A stretch of DNA of 64,000 nucleotides from Eubacterium sp. AF22-8LB (GTDB taxonomy: Bacteria > Bacillota_I > Bacilli_A > Erysipelotrichales > Erysipelotrichaceae). The notes below the pieces were generated by a model. The model searched no databases. It was not told the origin of the DNA and saw nothing but the letters and a program-made list of their open reading frames with translations. Location: positions 65,049 through 129,048 of the forward strand of contig NZ_QRVI01000002.1 in the NCBI RefSeq assembly GCF_003458715.1. Direction: 5' to 3'. The position numbers were made by a program, and so were the translations under genes. This document shows positions 16,550 to 24,821 of the stretch, one piece after another. How positions within the stretch are numbered: the first letter of the stretch is position 1; every line of letters starts with the position of its first letter.

Positions 16550-17827
16550 CTAAGCTTTCATGGCATCTAGTGCTTGTTGTAAATCGTTGATGATGTCTTG
16601 TACATCTTCAAGACCTACAGAGAAACGAATTAAGTCTGGAGCAACACCAGCTTCTTTCAATTGTTCTTCACTCATTTGACGGTGTGTATGACTTGCTGGG
16701 TGTAATAGACAAGTTTTTGCGTCGGCAACATGGGTTACGATAGAAGCTAATTTTAAGCTGTCCATGAACTTTTCAGTTTGATCACGATCGGCTTTTAATC
16801 CAAATGACAATACACCACAAGTTCCATTTGGACAATATTTTTTAGCTAATTCATGATGTGGGTCACTTTCAAGATCTGCATATTTAACCCATGCAACATC
16901 TTCATTGGCTTCTAAGTATTTGGCTACAGCTAGTGCATTTGCGCAATGTGCCTTCATACGTACAGCTAATGATTCTAATCCTAGATTTAAGTAATATGCG
17001 TTTTGTGGAGCTTGGATTGATCCTAAATCACGCATCAATTGGCTTGTAGCCTTTGTGATATATGCTAATTTACCGAATTTTTCAGCGTATACAATGCCAT
17101 GATAAGATTCATCTGGTGTAGTTAGTCCTGGATATTTTTCAGCGTGTTCTAGCCAGTTGAAGTTACCACTATCCACAATTGCACCACCTACACAAGATGC
17201 ATGTCCATCCATGTATTTAGTAGTTGAGTGGGTGACAATGTCTGCTCCCCATTGGATTGGTTGACACATAATTGGTGTGGCAAATGTATTGTCGATGATT
17301 AATGGAACGCCATTTTCGTGTGCAACTTTTGCGAATTTTTCAATATCGAAAATACGTACTGTTGGATTTGTGATGGTTTCTCCAAAGACACATTTTGTGT
17401 TTGGTTTGAATTCTTTTTGAAGATCTTCTTCACTAATTTCTGGATCAACAAATGTACAGTCGATACCCATTTTCTTCATTGTCACACCAAATAGGTTGTA
17501 TGTTCCACCATAGATGGCACTTGATGCAATTAAGTGATCTCCAGCTTCACAGATGTTGAATACCGCAAAGAAGTTGGCAGCTTGTCCACTTGATGTTAAC
17601 ATAGCGGCAATACCACCTTCTAAAGCAGCAATCTTACTTGCGACAATATCGTTTGTTGGGTTTTGAAGGCGTGAATAGAAATATCCACTGTCTTCTAAAT
17701 CGAATAATCTTCCCATTTGAAGACTTGAATCATATTTAAAAGTTGTACTTTGATAAATTGGTACTTCTCTAGGCTCGCCGTTTTTTGGTTCATAACCGGC
17801 ATGTAAACATTTTGTTTCAGTTTTCAT
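16550..17827 (-). CDS. metY: O-acetylhomoserine aminocarboxypropyltransferase (sulfhydrylase)
   Basis: A 425-residue Cys/Met-metabolism PLP enzyme that replaces the acetyl group of O-acetylhomoserine with sulfide to give homocysteine. It has the N-terminal YQSTTFKYDS and YSRLQNPTND motifs, IDNTFATP, and VTHSTTKYMDGH with the PLP Lys. The length (about 425 rather than 380-400) and the FPGLTTPDESYHG-like insertion region (here YPGLTTPDESYHG) distinguish MetY from MetB/MetC. Together with metA it makes the direct sulfhydrylation route to methionine. Confidence 0.93.
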   Translation of the reverse strand: MKTETKCLHAGYEPKNGEPREVPIYQSTTFKYDSSLQMGRLFDLEDSGYFYSRLQNPTNDIVASKIAALEGGIAAMLTSSGQAANFFAVFNICEAGDHLIASSAIYGGTYNLFGVTMKKMGIDCTFVDPEISEEDLQKEFKPNTKCVFGETITNPTVRIFDIEKFAKVAHENGVPLIIDNTFATPIMCQPIQWGADIVTHSTTKYMDGHASCVGGAIVDSGNFNWLEHAEKYPGLTTPDESYHGIVYAEKFGKLAYITKATSQLMRDLGSIQAPQNAYYLNLGLESLAVRMKAHCANALAVAKYLEANEDVAWVKYADLESDPHHELAKKYCPNGTCGVLSFGLKADRDQTEKFMDSLKLASIVTHVADAKTCLLHPASHTHRQMSEEQLKEAGVAPDLIRFSVGLEDVQDIINDLQQALDAMKA

Positions 17828-17892
17828 AATAAATTTACCTCATTTCCTATCCATTATTGTAATATTATCTTTAAAAAAAGTAAAAGAAAAGC

Positions 17893-18321
17893 TTAGATTA
17901 CATAATCAAAGCTTTGTTCATGATTTAAAATGTCTTGGAGTGTGATTCCTTTTAGATAAGTTTCAATCACTTGATTTAATCCTTCATAAATATAAAGTGT
18001 TGTACAATCTTCTTTTCTTGGACAAGAATTCACCTGTGAATCTAGACAGGCAACGCAAGATAAATTTCCTTCGGTTGCGACAAGTACATCATATACACAG
18101 ATTTGTTCTGGACTTTTAGAAAGTTTGTATCCACCTTGAAAACCACGATTGGATTGAACCATTTGGCTTTTGGTAAGAATGGGTACGATTTGTTCTAAAT
18201 ATTTTTTGGAGATATTTTGTCTTTCGGCAATGTCCTTTAGTGTGATAAACCCTGAATCATTATGCTGTGCTAAATCAATAAGTAAACGAAGCGCATAACG
18301 TCCTTTCGTTGATATTTTCAT
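17893..18321 (-). CDS. Rrf2-family transcription regulator (CymR/IscR-like)
   Basis: A 142-residue winged-helix regulator beginning MKISTKGRYALRLL with the DNA-binding region around residues 24-60 (ISKKYLEQI). Four cysteines lie between about residues 92 and 109 (C-x2-C-x7-C-x4-C), unlike the C-x5-C-x5-C of classical IscR. It lies 65 bases upstream of metY on the same strand and near cysK, so control of sulfur metabolism, as by CymR, is the most likely role. Whether the cysteines bind an Fe-S cluster is open. Confidence 0.82.
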   Translation of the reverse strand: MKISTKGRYALRLLIDLAQHNDSGFITLKDIAERQNISKKYLEQIVPILTKSQMVQSNRGFQGGYKLSKSPEQICVYDVLVATEGNLSCVACLDSQVNSCPRKEDCTTLYIYEGLNQVIETYLKGITLQDILNHEQSFDYVI

Positions 18322-18402
18322 TATATATTCCCCTTTTCGTTATCCTATACTACTATAATAATATATATTTACTAGGTTTTCTAGCAAAGAGATAAAAAAT
18401 AC

Positions 18403-18924
18403 CTATGAATTCGTTTTATGTAGAAAATATTGATCCAAAAAGATAAGGATTCCATTTAGTACTAGGAAAGATCCAGTTAAAGAGAAAATAAAGTCTAAGG
18501 ATTGAATGGGTTTCATAAGTAACACAATGCCAATGACTAGAATGAATATAGCTCCTGCAAGATTGACTTTCCATTGTTCAAAACCATTATCTTTTAAGAG
18601 TAATACTTTTTGAAAATGAGATAGGGAATTGATAATCAATAGAATTCCTACAAGCATAGGTACGATACTAATGAATTTTTTTGGATCAAAACTCATATAT
18701 AGGCCTACAGACAATAGAAATAAGCCTAATACAAGAGTTGTTAGTGTTGTACTATTTCTTTTCTTGAAATATGTATAAAGAAATAGAATCGCAATGACTA
18801 AAAAGATACATCCAATAATTCGTGTAATTGTTGTTAATATGGAGACGTTAAATATGCATAAGACTAAGCCAGATAAAATGCATAGAATTGCCGATGATAT
18901 GGCTTCTGTTTTTGTTTCTTTCAT
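18403..18924 (-). CDS. DUF308/HdeD-like membrane protein
   Basis: A 173-residue protein made of about six hydrophobic segments, matching the paired three-helix layout of DUF308 (HdeD-like) proteins, with the LLIINSLSHFQKV segment between halves. The function is unknown. The start is the ATG at 18924, preceded by GAAAGGTTG; the upstream in-frame GTG is less likely. The gene stands alone, divergent from the DJ-1 gene. Confidence 0.65.
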   Translation of the reverse strand: MKETKTEAISSAILCILSGLVLCIFNVSILTTITRIIGCIFLVIAILFLYTYFKKRNSTTLTTLVLGLFLLSVGLYMSFDPKKFISIVPMLVGILLIINSLSHFQKVLLLKDNGFEQWKVNLAGAIFILVIGIVLLMKPIQSLDFIFSLTGSFLVLNGILIFLDQYFLHKTNS

Positions 18925-18937
18925 ATAATCACAACCT

Positions 18938-18966
18938 TTCACAATTATTATAGTCTGTTGTATACT
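18938..18966 (+). promoter_or_regulatory. promoter of the DJ-1 family gene
   Basis: TTCACA (18938-18943) and TATACT (18961-18966) with a 17-base spacer, 22 bases upstream of the start codon. Confidence 0.65.
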
Positions 18967-18987
18967 AAATCTAAAGAGGTGACAAAC

Positions 18988-19533
18988 ATGAAAGTAGCAG
19001 TGTTATTAGAAAATGGTTTTGAAGAATTAGAAGCGATGGGTCCGATTGCCTTACTTAGACGTGGTGGATTGGATGTGGATATGATTGGTGTCAACAACGA
19101 AGAACAGGTTACAGGTCGTTTTGGTGTAACCTATTCGAGTGTGTTTCCAATGAACACATATGACTTTAGCGATGTGGATTGTTTAGTTTTACCTGGTGGT
19201 CCACATTATCAAAAACTAGAAAAGAATGAAGAAGTATTAAAATTAGCTCATGAGTTTGCCGAAAATAAAGTGTTGGCAGCTATTTGTGCTTCTCCAACGA
19301 TTTTGGGTCATGAGGGTATCTTAAAGGGTAAGAAATATACTTGTTTTAAAGATATGGATGAAGATTTTGGTGGGGAATACCAATATGAATATGCCGTTAC
19401 CGATGGGAATATCATTACGGGTGTAAGTGCAGCTGCAAGTATTGAGTTTGCGTTTGCGATTCTAGAAAAGCTTTGTGGTAAAGAGCATACGGATAAAGTA
19501 AAAGCATCGATTTATTATGATGCAAAGCACTAA
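18988..19533 (+). CDS. DJ-1/PfpI family protein
   Basis: A 181-residue class I glutamine-amidotransferase-like protein of the DJ-1/ThiJ subgroup. It has ENGFEELEA at the start (with the conserved acidic residue), LVLPGGPHY, and the reactive cysteine in AAICASPTILGHEGIL (about Cys99). Members are redox-sensing or deglycase-like proteins; the exact role is uncertain. The ATG follows AAAGAGGTGAC. Confidence 0.87.
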   Translation: MKVAVLLENGFEELEAMGPIALLRRGGLDVDMIGVNNEEQVTGRFGVTYSSVFPMNTYDFSDVDCLVLPGGPHYQKLEKNEEVLKLAHEFAENKVLAAICASPTILGHEGILKGKKYTCFKDMDEDFGGEYQYEYAVTDGNIITGVSAAASIEFAFAILEKLCGKEHTDKVKASIYYDAKH

Positions 19534-19565
19534 AAAAATTGTCATCGCGAATGATGACAATTTTT
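19534..19565. terminator. bidirectional terminator
   Basis: AAAATTGTCATC and GATGACAATTTT pair around GCGAAT between the convergent DJ-1 and uracil permease genes, with A and T tracts on both sides. Confidence 0.85.
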
Positions 19566-19568
19566 ATT

Positions 19569-20822
19569 TTATTCTTCTTCGTTTAATAAATGGAATTTTT
19601 CAAAGATATAGAATAGTAAAGACATGATCATTCCTGTGATACAAGCAAGTACCATTCCTGATAAGGAAATATTTCCTAAGTGAATTGTTACTCCACTAAG
19701 TCCAACAACGAACACAACGGATGTTAAAATCATGTTTACACTTTTTCCATAATCTACTTTTTGATCTACTAGAATTCTTAATCCACTTGTACCAATCATA
19801 CCGTATAGTAAGAAACTGATTCCACCGATAACTGGATTTGGAATTGTTTGAATCAATGCAGATAATGGACCAATGAATGAACAGATGATGGATAGGATGG
19901 CTGCTCCGGCAATAACTTGTACGCTATATACGCCTGTAATCGCCATAACTCCAATGTTTTCTCCATAAGTTGTAGTTGGAACAGATCCAATTAAACCTGA
20001 AATCATTGTTGAGAAATTATCTGCGAATAAAGAGCGGTGTAGTCCTGGATCTTCGATTAAGTTTCTTCCAACAACTTCACCTGTAACGATTTGGTGACCA
20101 ATGTGTTCCGATGCGATGACTAATAATACGGGAAGCATCATTAGAATGGCGTCAATACTGAATTTTGGTGCTTGGAAGTTTGGAATTGAGATAAAACTTG
20201 CCTGAAGGACTGGAGTAAAGTCTACAATACCTACGGCAACAGCAGTTAAGTATCCTGTAACTACGGCAATCAAGATTGGAATTACGCTTAAGAATTTTTT
20301 GAAGCATACACTTCCAATTACAGCCATACCAAGTGTAACCGCAAAAACAATCACGTTTTTAGGGTCGATGTTATCACCTAGAATTCCAGCTGTACTTGCA
20401 GCCGATGAAGATAGTTCAAGACCGATTAATGCAACAACGGGTCCCATTGCGGCAGATGGTAGTACGATATCAATCCATTTTGTTCCAAATTTCTTGATGA
20501 TCATTGCCAACAAACATCCACAAAAACCTACCGCAACGAATCCACCGCATGCGTATGGATAACCGAATTTTGCGATAATGATATTTGCGGGAGCAATGAA
20601 GGCGAAGCTACTTCCTAAATAGGCTGGTGCTTTTCCTTTTGTGATAAAAATAAACAACAATGTTCCGATACCATTCATGAATAGTACGATAGCTGGGTTA
20701 ATACCGAATAAGAATGGTACTAATACACTGGCTCCAAACATTGCGAACATGTGTTGAATACTTAATGGTATCAGCAGATTTGCAGGTACCTTTTCTTCAA
20801 CTTGAATAATTCGTTTTGCCAT
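19569..20822 (-). CDS. uraA: uracil/nucleobase permease
   Basis: A 417-residue NCS2 family transporter with about 12-14 hydrophobic segments. It starts with IPLSIQHMFAMFGASVLVPFL (the QH motif of helix 1), and has ASEHIGHQIVTGEVVGRNL and PTTTYGENIGVMAITGVYS, the motif that distinguishes UraA-type uracil carriers. It imports uracil by proton symport. AGGAGGAG precedes the ATG. No pyrimidine operon or PyrR leader is visible beside it. Confidence 0.88.
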   Translation of the reverse strand: MAKRIIQVEEKVPANLLIPLSIQHMFAMFGASVLVPFLFGINPAIVLFMNGIGTLLFIFITKGKAPAYLGSSFAFIAPANIIIAKFGYPYACGGFVAVGFCGCLLAMIIKKFGTKWIDIVLPSAAMGPVVALIGLELSSSAASTAGILGDNIDPKNVIVFAVTLGMAVIGSVCFKKFLSVIPILIAVVTGYLTAVAVGIVDFTPVLQASFISIPNFQAPKFSIDAILMMLPVLLVIASEHIGHQIVTGEVVGRNLIEDPGLHRSLFADNFSTMISGLIGSVPTTTYGENIGVMAITGVYSVQVIAGAAILSIICSFIGPLSALIQTIPNPVIGGISFLLYGMIGTSGLRILVDQKVDYGKSVNMILTSVVFVVGLSGVTIHLGNISLSGMVLACITGMIMSLLFYIFEKFHLLNEEE

Positions 20823-20916
20823 GAAAAATTTTCTCCTCCTAAAATTTTGTCCATTAACTTTTATACCACATTTTAATGGATTATGAAACCAATTTAGGCT
20901 ATAATTATCAAGTAAT

Positions 20917-20993
20917 GCGCCTGTAGCTCAACTGGATAGAGTATCAGATTCCGATTCTGGCGGTTGCAGGTTCGAGCCCTGTCAGGCGCGCCA
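20917..20993 (+). tRNA. tRNA-Arg (anticodon CCG)
   Basis: A full cloverleaf: acceptor GCGCCTG/CAGGCGC, D arm GCTC/GAGT-type, anticodon loop TTCCGAT giving CCG, TTCGAG in the T loop, encoded CCA. A TATAAT at 20900-20905 is suitably placed as its -10. It decodes CGG. The HAD gene begins 12 bases downstream. Confidence 0.93.
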
Positions 20994-21005
20994 TATAGGT
21001 GAAAC

Positions 21006-21632
21006 ATGGAAACAATACTTTTTGATTTAGACGACACATTAATTGAATCGATGCATGTATGGGAAGATGCCATCATTCATTTATTTAAAAAGATGGATTT
21101 GTATATGAGTATGGAAGAGGCTCGTCAAATCTTTTTTACAATGAAATTTTCGGAAGTTTTAACGTACATCAAAGAAAGATTTCATACTAAACAAGATGAG
21201 GCTTGGATGTTCAATGAAGTAAATGAAGATATCTTGAATCAATATGCGTATCATATTGAGGCAAAGAGGGGTGCTTTGGATTTCATTAAAAAGTGTGCCT
21301 CAGAAAATAAAAAAATGGCTGTATTAACATCAAACACAAGGGTATTATCTGAAAAAGTATTAGATCGACTTGGCATGTTGGAATATATGGAAAATGTATA
21401 TTCAGCGGATGATTTAAAGATGTCAAAAAGAGAAGTGGATATTTATGAGTATGTATTGAAGGATTTAAATACAAGTGCAGAAAGTGCAATCGTATTTGAG
21501 GATTCGATGTATGCGATCAATACAGCTCGATCATTAAATATTGAGTGTATTGGTTTAGTGAATCCAAATAATCAAAAGGTGTTTGAAGAAAACCATGTAA
21601 AAACAATCGTTGATTTTACAGAATTGTGTTAA
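21006..21632 (+). CDS. HAD-family hydrolase
   Basis: A 208-residue haloacid dehalogenase-like phosphatase. Motif I is FDLDDTLIES (Asp8 and Asp10), motif II is VLTSNTR (about 103), motif III has the Lys in MSKREVDIY, and motif IV is VFEDSMYAI. It resembles beta-phosphoglucomutase/phosphoglycolate phosphatase subfamily members, substrate unknown. AGGTGA lies before the ATG. The gene probably shares the transcript of tRNA-Arg(CCG). Confidence 0.85.
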   Translation: METILFDLDDTLIESMHVWEDAIIHLFKKMDLYMSMEEARQIFFTMKFSEVLTYIKERFHTKQDEAWMFNEVNEDILNQYAYHIEAKRGALDFIKKCASENKKMAVLTSNTRVLSEKVLDRLGMLEYMENVYSADDLKMSKREVDIYEYVLKDLNTSAESAIVFEDSMYAINTARSLNIECIGLVNPNNQKVFEENHVKTIVDFTELC

Positions 21633-21643
21633 AATCATGATGT

Positions 21644-21681
21644 GTCCCAGTAGCTCAGTTGGATAGAGCATTCGCCTCCTA
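21644..21681 (+). pseudogene. tRNA-Arg(CCT)-like 5' half
   Basis: GTCCCAG, a TA, a proper D arm (GCTC...GAGC) and TTCGCCTCCTAAG reproduce the first half of a tRNA-Arg with anticodon CCT. After the anticodon loop the sequence no longer pairs with the 5' side of the anticodon stem or acceptor. It is a truncated tRNA gene, as expected where an integrase has recombined inside the anticodon region. Confidence 0.6.
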
Positions 21682-21691
21682 AGGGTCAGGT

Positions 21692-21743
21692 GGAGCAATC
21701 CCCTTTTGGAAGCGATTTATGAAATAAATTTGAAAATTGCTCC
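21692..21743. repeat. 8-bp inverted repeat between the two tRNA fragments
   Basis: GGAGCAAT (21692-21699) and ATTGCTCC (21736-21743) are perfect inverted copies 36 bases apart, lying between the two tRNA half-genes. It may be a hairpin or the trace of an inserted small element. Confidence 0.4.
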
Positions 21744-21758
21744 GTGAAAATTAAATAC

Positions 21759-21798
21759 GTCTCAGTACCTCAGTAGGATAGAGGGTTCGCCTCCTAAG
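21759..21798 (+). pseudogene. second tRNA-Arg(CCT)-like 5' half
   Basis: GTCTCAG, TA, a D arm CCTC...GAGG and TTCGCCTCCTAAG again give a tRNA 5' half. Compared with the first copy, the D stem changed on both sides (GCTC/GAGC to CCTC/GAGG), so pairing is kept. The downstream half is missing. TTCGCCTCCTAAG is the sequence shared exactly by the two copies. Confidence 0.55.
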
Positions 21799-21845
21799 AG
21801 TTAAGATTGAGTGACAAAAAAATGTAAAAATTGAATAGAAAATAT

Positions 21846-21921
21846 GCCTCCGTAGCTCAGTGGATAGAGCGTCGGTTTCCTAAACCGCAGGTCGAAGGTT
21901 CGACTCCTTTCGGGGGCACCA
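21846..21921 (+). tRNA. tRNA-Arg (anticodon CCT)
   Basis: A complete 76-base cloverleaf: acceptor GCCTCCG/CGGGGGC (one G-U pair), D arm GCTC/GAGC, anticodon loop TTCCTAA giving CCT, T arm with GGTTCGACTCC, encoded CCA. The outermost anticodon-stem pair is a T-C mismatch. It decodes AGG. The conjugative element begins just downstream, so its 3' end is a plausible attachment site. Confidence 0.9.
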
Positions 21922-22183
21922 TTTATTTATTAAACAAAGGGTTTTCAATACTTTGTAACCCATGCAACTAAGCGATAGAGTCTGTTGATTTTGTCGCTTT
22001 TTTCTTATCAGAAATCGGACGAATTTTACTGGTTTCTCAGAAAATAGAAAATAGCTTGATTCAAACATTTTGACTATTTTCAGCTAATAATAACAGGCTC
22101 TCAGCTAATGTGCATCTTTTAAGAACACTTGATGAGTGGCCAAACATAAGCGTATTAGAAACATAAAACAGGACAATATGAGC
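21922..22183. other. gene-free left margin of the conjugative element
   Basis: About 260 bases between tRNA-Arg(CCT) and the parA leader show no convincing ORF. A minus-strand frame here runs into the tRNA and is a shadow. I could not find a copy of the tRNA 3' end elsewhere in the window, so the attachment core is not confirmed. Confidence 0.4.
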
Positions 22184-22232
22184 AAACTCCTTTTACATAG
22201 CCAGGAAATCCTGGTATATGAGAAAGGAGTTT
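22184..22232 (+). promoter_or_regulatory. hairpin that sequesters the parA ribosome binding site
   Basis: AAACTCCTTT (22184-22193) pairs perfectly with AAAGGAGTTT (22223-22232), which contains the parA Shine-Dalgarno. Inside, CCAGGA and TCCTGG (22201-22214) form a second stem. The outer 3' arm runs into TTTTTATT, so the structure could also act as an attenuator. The inner palindrome could alternatively be a DNA operator or parS-like site. Confidence 0.6.
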
Positions 22233-22237
22233 TTATT

Positions 22238-23056
22238 ATGCCAAAATGTAAAGTAATCGCAGTCACAAATCAAAAAGGTGGTGTCGGCAAAACTACAACT
22301 ACAGAGAATGTGGCCATTGGTTTGGCTCGGAATGGATGCAATGTATTGATTGTGGATTTTGATCCCCAGGGCGATCTTACAAGCTGTCTGGGATGGAAAA
22401 ACAATGATTCATTGGAACACTCCGTTTCATCTATGCTTGATGATTATATCAATGACAATGATATTAATTATGAATCGTTGATTTTACATCATGAAGAACA
22501 TGTGGATTTAATTCCGGCAAATATTGAATTAGCTGATTTTGAAATGCGTCTAGTGAGTGTAATCAACAGAGAACAGACTTTAAGTAATTGTATTGAGCCA
22601 TTGAGAAATCAATATGATTACATCTTTATTGATTGTCCACCATCTTTAGGAATGTTAACTGTAAATGCTTTATCAGCTGCTGATGAAGTACTGATACCAG
22701 TACAGACGCAGTATCTTCCGGCAAAGGGAATGACTAAGTTATTACAGACAGTTGGAAAAGTTCAACGTAAGATTAACAGTAATCTAAAAATCACCGGTAT
22801 TGTGATGACACTTGCGGATCTAAATACGAATCTAACAAAGAGTACGATTGAAACCATTCGAGAAAGCTTTGGAAAGAATATTCGTGTGTTTGATACAATC
22901 ATTCCAAAAGCAACGAAAGCGAGTGAAGCAAGTATTTCCGGTAAGAGTATTTATGCGTATGCCAAAGATTCTAAAGTAGCTTTAGCTTATTCGAATCTTA
23001 CAAAGGAATTGATCAACAATCAAAAAGTAAAGCACAAAGAAGAATTAAATAGATAG
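22238..23056 (+). CDS. parA: ParA-family partition ATPase
   Basis: A 272-residue ParA/Soj protein with the deviant Walker A (NQKGGVGKTTTTEN, about residues 11-24), Walker A' (IVDFDPQGDLTS) and Walker B-like YIFIDCPPSLGML. In conjugative elements it helps maintain the excised circle together with ParB, encoded 540 bases downstream. The start at 22238 follows AAAGGAG; a longer in-frame start at 22178 exists but has a weak site. Confidence 0.9.
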   Translation: MPKCKVIAVTNQKGGVGKTTTTENVAIGLARNGCNVLIVDFDPQGDLTSCLGWKNNDSLEHSVSSMLDDYINDNDINYESLILHHEEHVDLIPANIELADFEMRLVSVINREQTLSNCIEPLRNQYDYIFIDCPPSLGMLTVNALSAADEVLIPVQTQYLPAKGMTKLLQTVGKVQRKINSNLKITGIVMTLADLNTNLTKSTIETIRESFGKNIRVFDTIIPKATKASEASISGKSIYAYAKDSKVALAYSNLTKELINNQKVKHKEELNR

Positions 23057-23069
23057 GAGAAAAATGTAA

Positions 23070-23375
23070 ATGACAAACAATTATGTTTTATTGAATGGAA
23101 AACTCTCAAGAGATATTGAAGTTACTAAAAATGATAAGGGCAATTCTTTTGTGAAGTTTTGTTTAATCTGTACAAGAGACGGTATTAATTCATATTCAGA
23201 TTATATTAACTGTATCGCATTTGGAGAAATAGCGAATGCCATCTGTAGAAAAGGAGAAAAGGATACAGCTTATCACATTGAAGGAAATATCCGAACAAAC
23301 TCATATGAGAAAAATGGTAAAAAGAATTATTCCACAAATGTGGTTGTAGAATCTTTTAGATTGCTGGATGCCTAG
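23070..23375 (+). CDS. small single-stranded DNA-binding protein
   Basis: A 101-residue OB-fold SSB lacking the long acidic C-terminal tail of housekeeping SSB. It has LNGKLSRDIEV, the FVKFCLICTRD core and the HIEGNIRTNSYEKNGKK strand typical of plasmid and ICE SSBs. TAGGAGA precedes the ATG. It presumably protects the transferred strand. Confidence 0.82.
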   Translation: MTNNYVLLNGKLSRDIEVTKNDKGNSFVKFCLICTRDGINSYSDYINCIAFGEIANAICRKGEKDTAYHIEGNIRTNSYEKNGKKNYSTNVVVESFRLLDA

Positions 23376-23577
23376 AATCAAACGATGTCCATTTTGTCAT
23401 TCAACCGCTCATTTAGTCATTGATTGGGACAGTAAAAAAATCAATGGATATTATGGTCAGTATGTTATCTGTACGTTATGCTCTAAAAGAACGAAAACTG
23501 AGCCAACATCAGATCAAGCGATTGAAGAATGGAATCATCATGTATTAAAAAAGAATATACAACTCACTTTATTTTAA
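23368..23577 (+). CDS. Lar-type restriction alleviation zinc-ribbon protein
   Basis: A 69-residue protein with two CxxC pairs (CPFCHS near the start and CTLCSKRT in the middle) and the terminal AIEEWN motif of the Lar/PF14354 family. Rac-prophage Lar modulates type I restriction; here a protective role during transfer is inferred. Its ATG overlaps the ssb stop region by 8 bases. Confidence 0.75.
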   Translation: MPRIKRCPFCHSTAHLVIDWDSKKINGYYGQYVICTLCSKRTKTEPTSDQAIEEWNHHVLKKNIQLTLF

Positions 23578-23592
23578 AAGGAGGTGGCAAAC

Positions 23593-24561
23593 TTGCCAAA
23601 ATTAGACTTAGGATTGCCAAGCTATGACTCCTTATTTTCTACAGAAGAAGAAAGACAGGAAGCCAATACCGAAAAGGTAATGACAATCCCTATAAACAAA
23701 ATTAAAGATTTTGAAGGACATCCATTTCATGTAACTATGGATGAAGATATGGCGAAGCTGATTGATTCAATCAAAGAAAACGATATGCTGATGCCTGCAC
23801 TTGTAAGACCTAAACCAGATGGAACTTATGAAATGATATCTGGTCACAGGCGTAAATTTGCCATGTCACAGCTAGGAAGAACCGAAATGAATGTTATCAT
23901 ACGAGATTTGGATGATGACCAGGCAACAATTCTGATGGTAGATTCAAATATTCAGCGTGAAAACATTTATCCTAGCGAAAGAGGTTATGCCTATAAGATG
24001 CGCTTAGAAGCTATGAAACATCAAGGAAAACGAATTGAAGAAATTCCAGATGACGAATTAGGTGTTGAATATAAGAAGACAACTTGTGGTCAAGTTGGCC
24101 ACAAGTCCATTGATATACTGGCAGATAATGTTGGTGAAAGTAGAAAACAGATTCAAAGATTTATTCGATTAACCTACCTTGTTGAACCATTGCAGGAAAT
24201 GGTGGATGGACGAAATGAGAATGAGATAAAAATTGCATTTAATCCCGCCGTTGAGTTGTCATATTTAACGGAATCGGAACAATTTGATTTGGTAAATGCA
24301 ATCATTGAAAATCAAAGAACTCCATCATTAGCTCAATGTCAGGAATTCAAGAGATTAAGTCATGATGGTGAGCTTACTGCAGACTTTATTGAAGATACGC
24401 TTTCTGAGGAAAAACCAAATCAGAGAGAGAAACTATCTTTTCAAATGAAGGAAATTGATAAATATTTTCCCAAGGATTACACACCAGGCAAGAAGAAGGA
24501 TTTGATGATCCACTTGCTGGAAAACTGGGCAAAGAAAAAATCACGAGAACAAGAGCGATAA
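23593..24561 (+). CDS. parB: ParB/RepB-family partition protein
   Basis: A 322-residue ParB protein with the N-terminal nuclease-like domain (IPINKIKDFEGHPF, then ISGHRRKFAMSQLG and the QRENIYPSERGYAY box, about residues 35-125) and a central HTH. The likely start is TTG at 23593, 9 bases after AGGAGG; the GTG nine bases earlier abuts that site. It partners ParA. About 160 bases of the 3' flank also encode a possible Cys-rich frame (CGNC and CDCS) without a start codon. Confidence 0.88.
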   Translation: MPKLDLGLPSYDSLFSTEEERQEANTEKVMTIPINKIKDFEGHPFHVTMDEDMAKLIDSIKENDMLMPALVRPKPDGTYEMISGHRRKFAMSQLGRTEMNVIIRDLDDDQATILMVDSNIQRENIYPSERGYAYKMRLEAMKHQGKRIEEIPDDELGVEYKKTTCGQVGHKSIDILADNVGESRKQIQRFIRLTYLVEPLQEMVDGRNENEIKIAFNPAVELSYLTESEQFDLVNAIIENQRTPSLAQCQEFKRLSHDGELTADFIEDTLSEEKPNQREKLSFQMKEIDKYFPKDYTPGKKKDLMIHLLENWAKKKSREQER

Positions 24562-24821
24562 TTGAATGTGGAAATTGCTTTGTTCGTACTTGTGATTGTT
24601 CCAAACTGTTGGAGGGGCAGTTTGTCTTTGCGTGGTGAGGTGTGACTTTTACCTCCCCTAAAACCCCTCCTACCTACCGAAAGAATTTTATTACCTACCG
24701 AAAAAGAAAAAATGTTTGTTATCTATTAAGAATAAATATTTGTATGTTGGTAAATAAAATTTATATTGAGTATTTTTAAGTAAAGAGATGTTATTAAGAA
24801 ATACAAATGGAGGTAAATCAA
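24562..24821. promoter_or_regulatory. intergenic region with two 12-bp direct repeats
   Basis: TACCTACCGAAA occurs at 24671-24682 and again at 24692-24703, 21 bases apart, that is, on the same face of the helix. This iteron-like pair lies before the surface-protein gene and after parB, and is a candidate binding site for ParB or another regulator. No gene was recognised in the rest. Confidence 0.4.

Noticed and set aside
17828..17892. SAM or T-box riboswitch before metY or metA
   Set aside because: The gaps are only about 65 and 80 bases and show promoters and ribosome binding sites, not riboswitch structures.
21880..22068. 62-residue minus-strand ORF over tRNA-Arg(CCT)
   Set aside because: It overlaps the tRNA antisense and has the usual composition of a tRNA shadow frame; the downstream part has no start signals.
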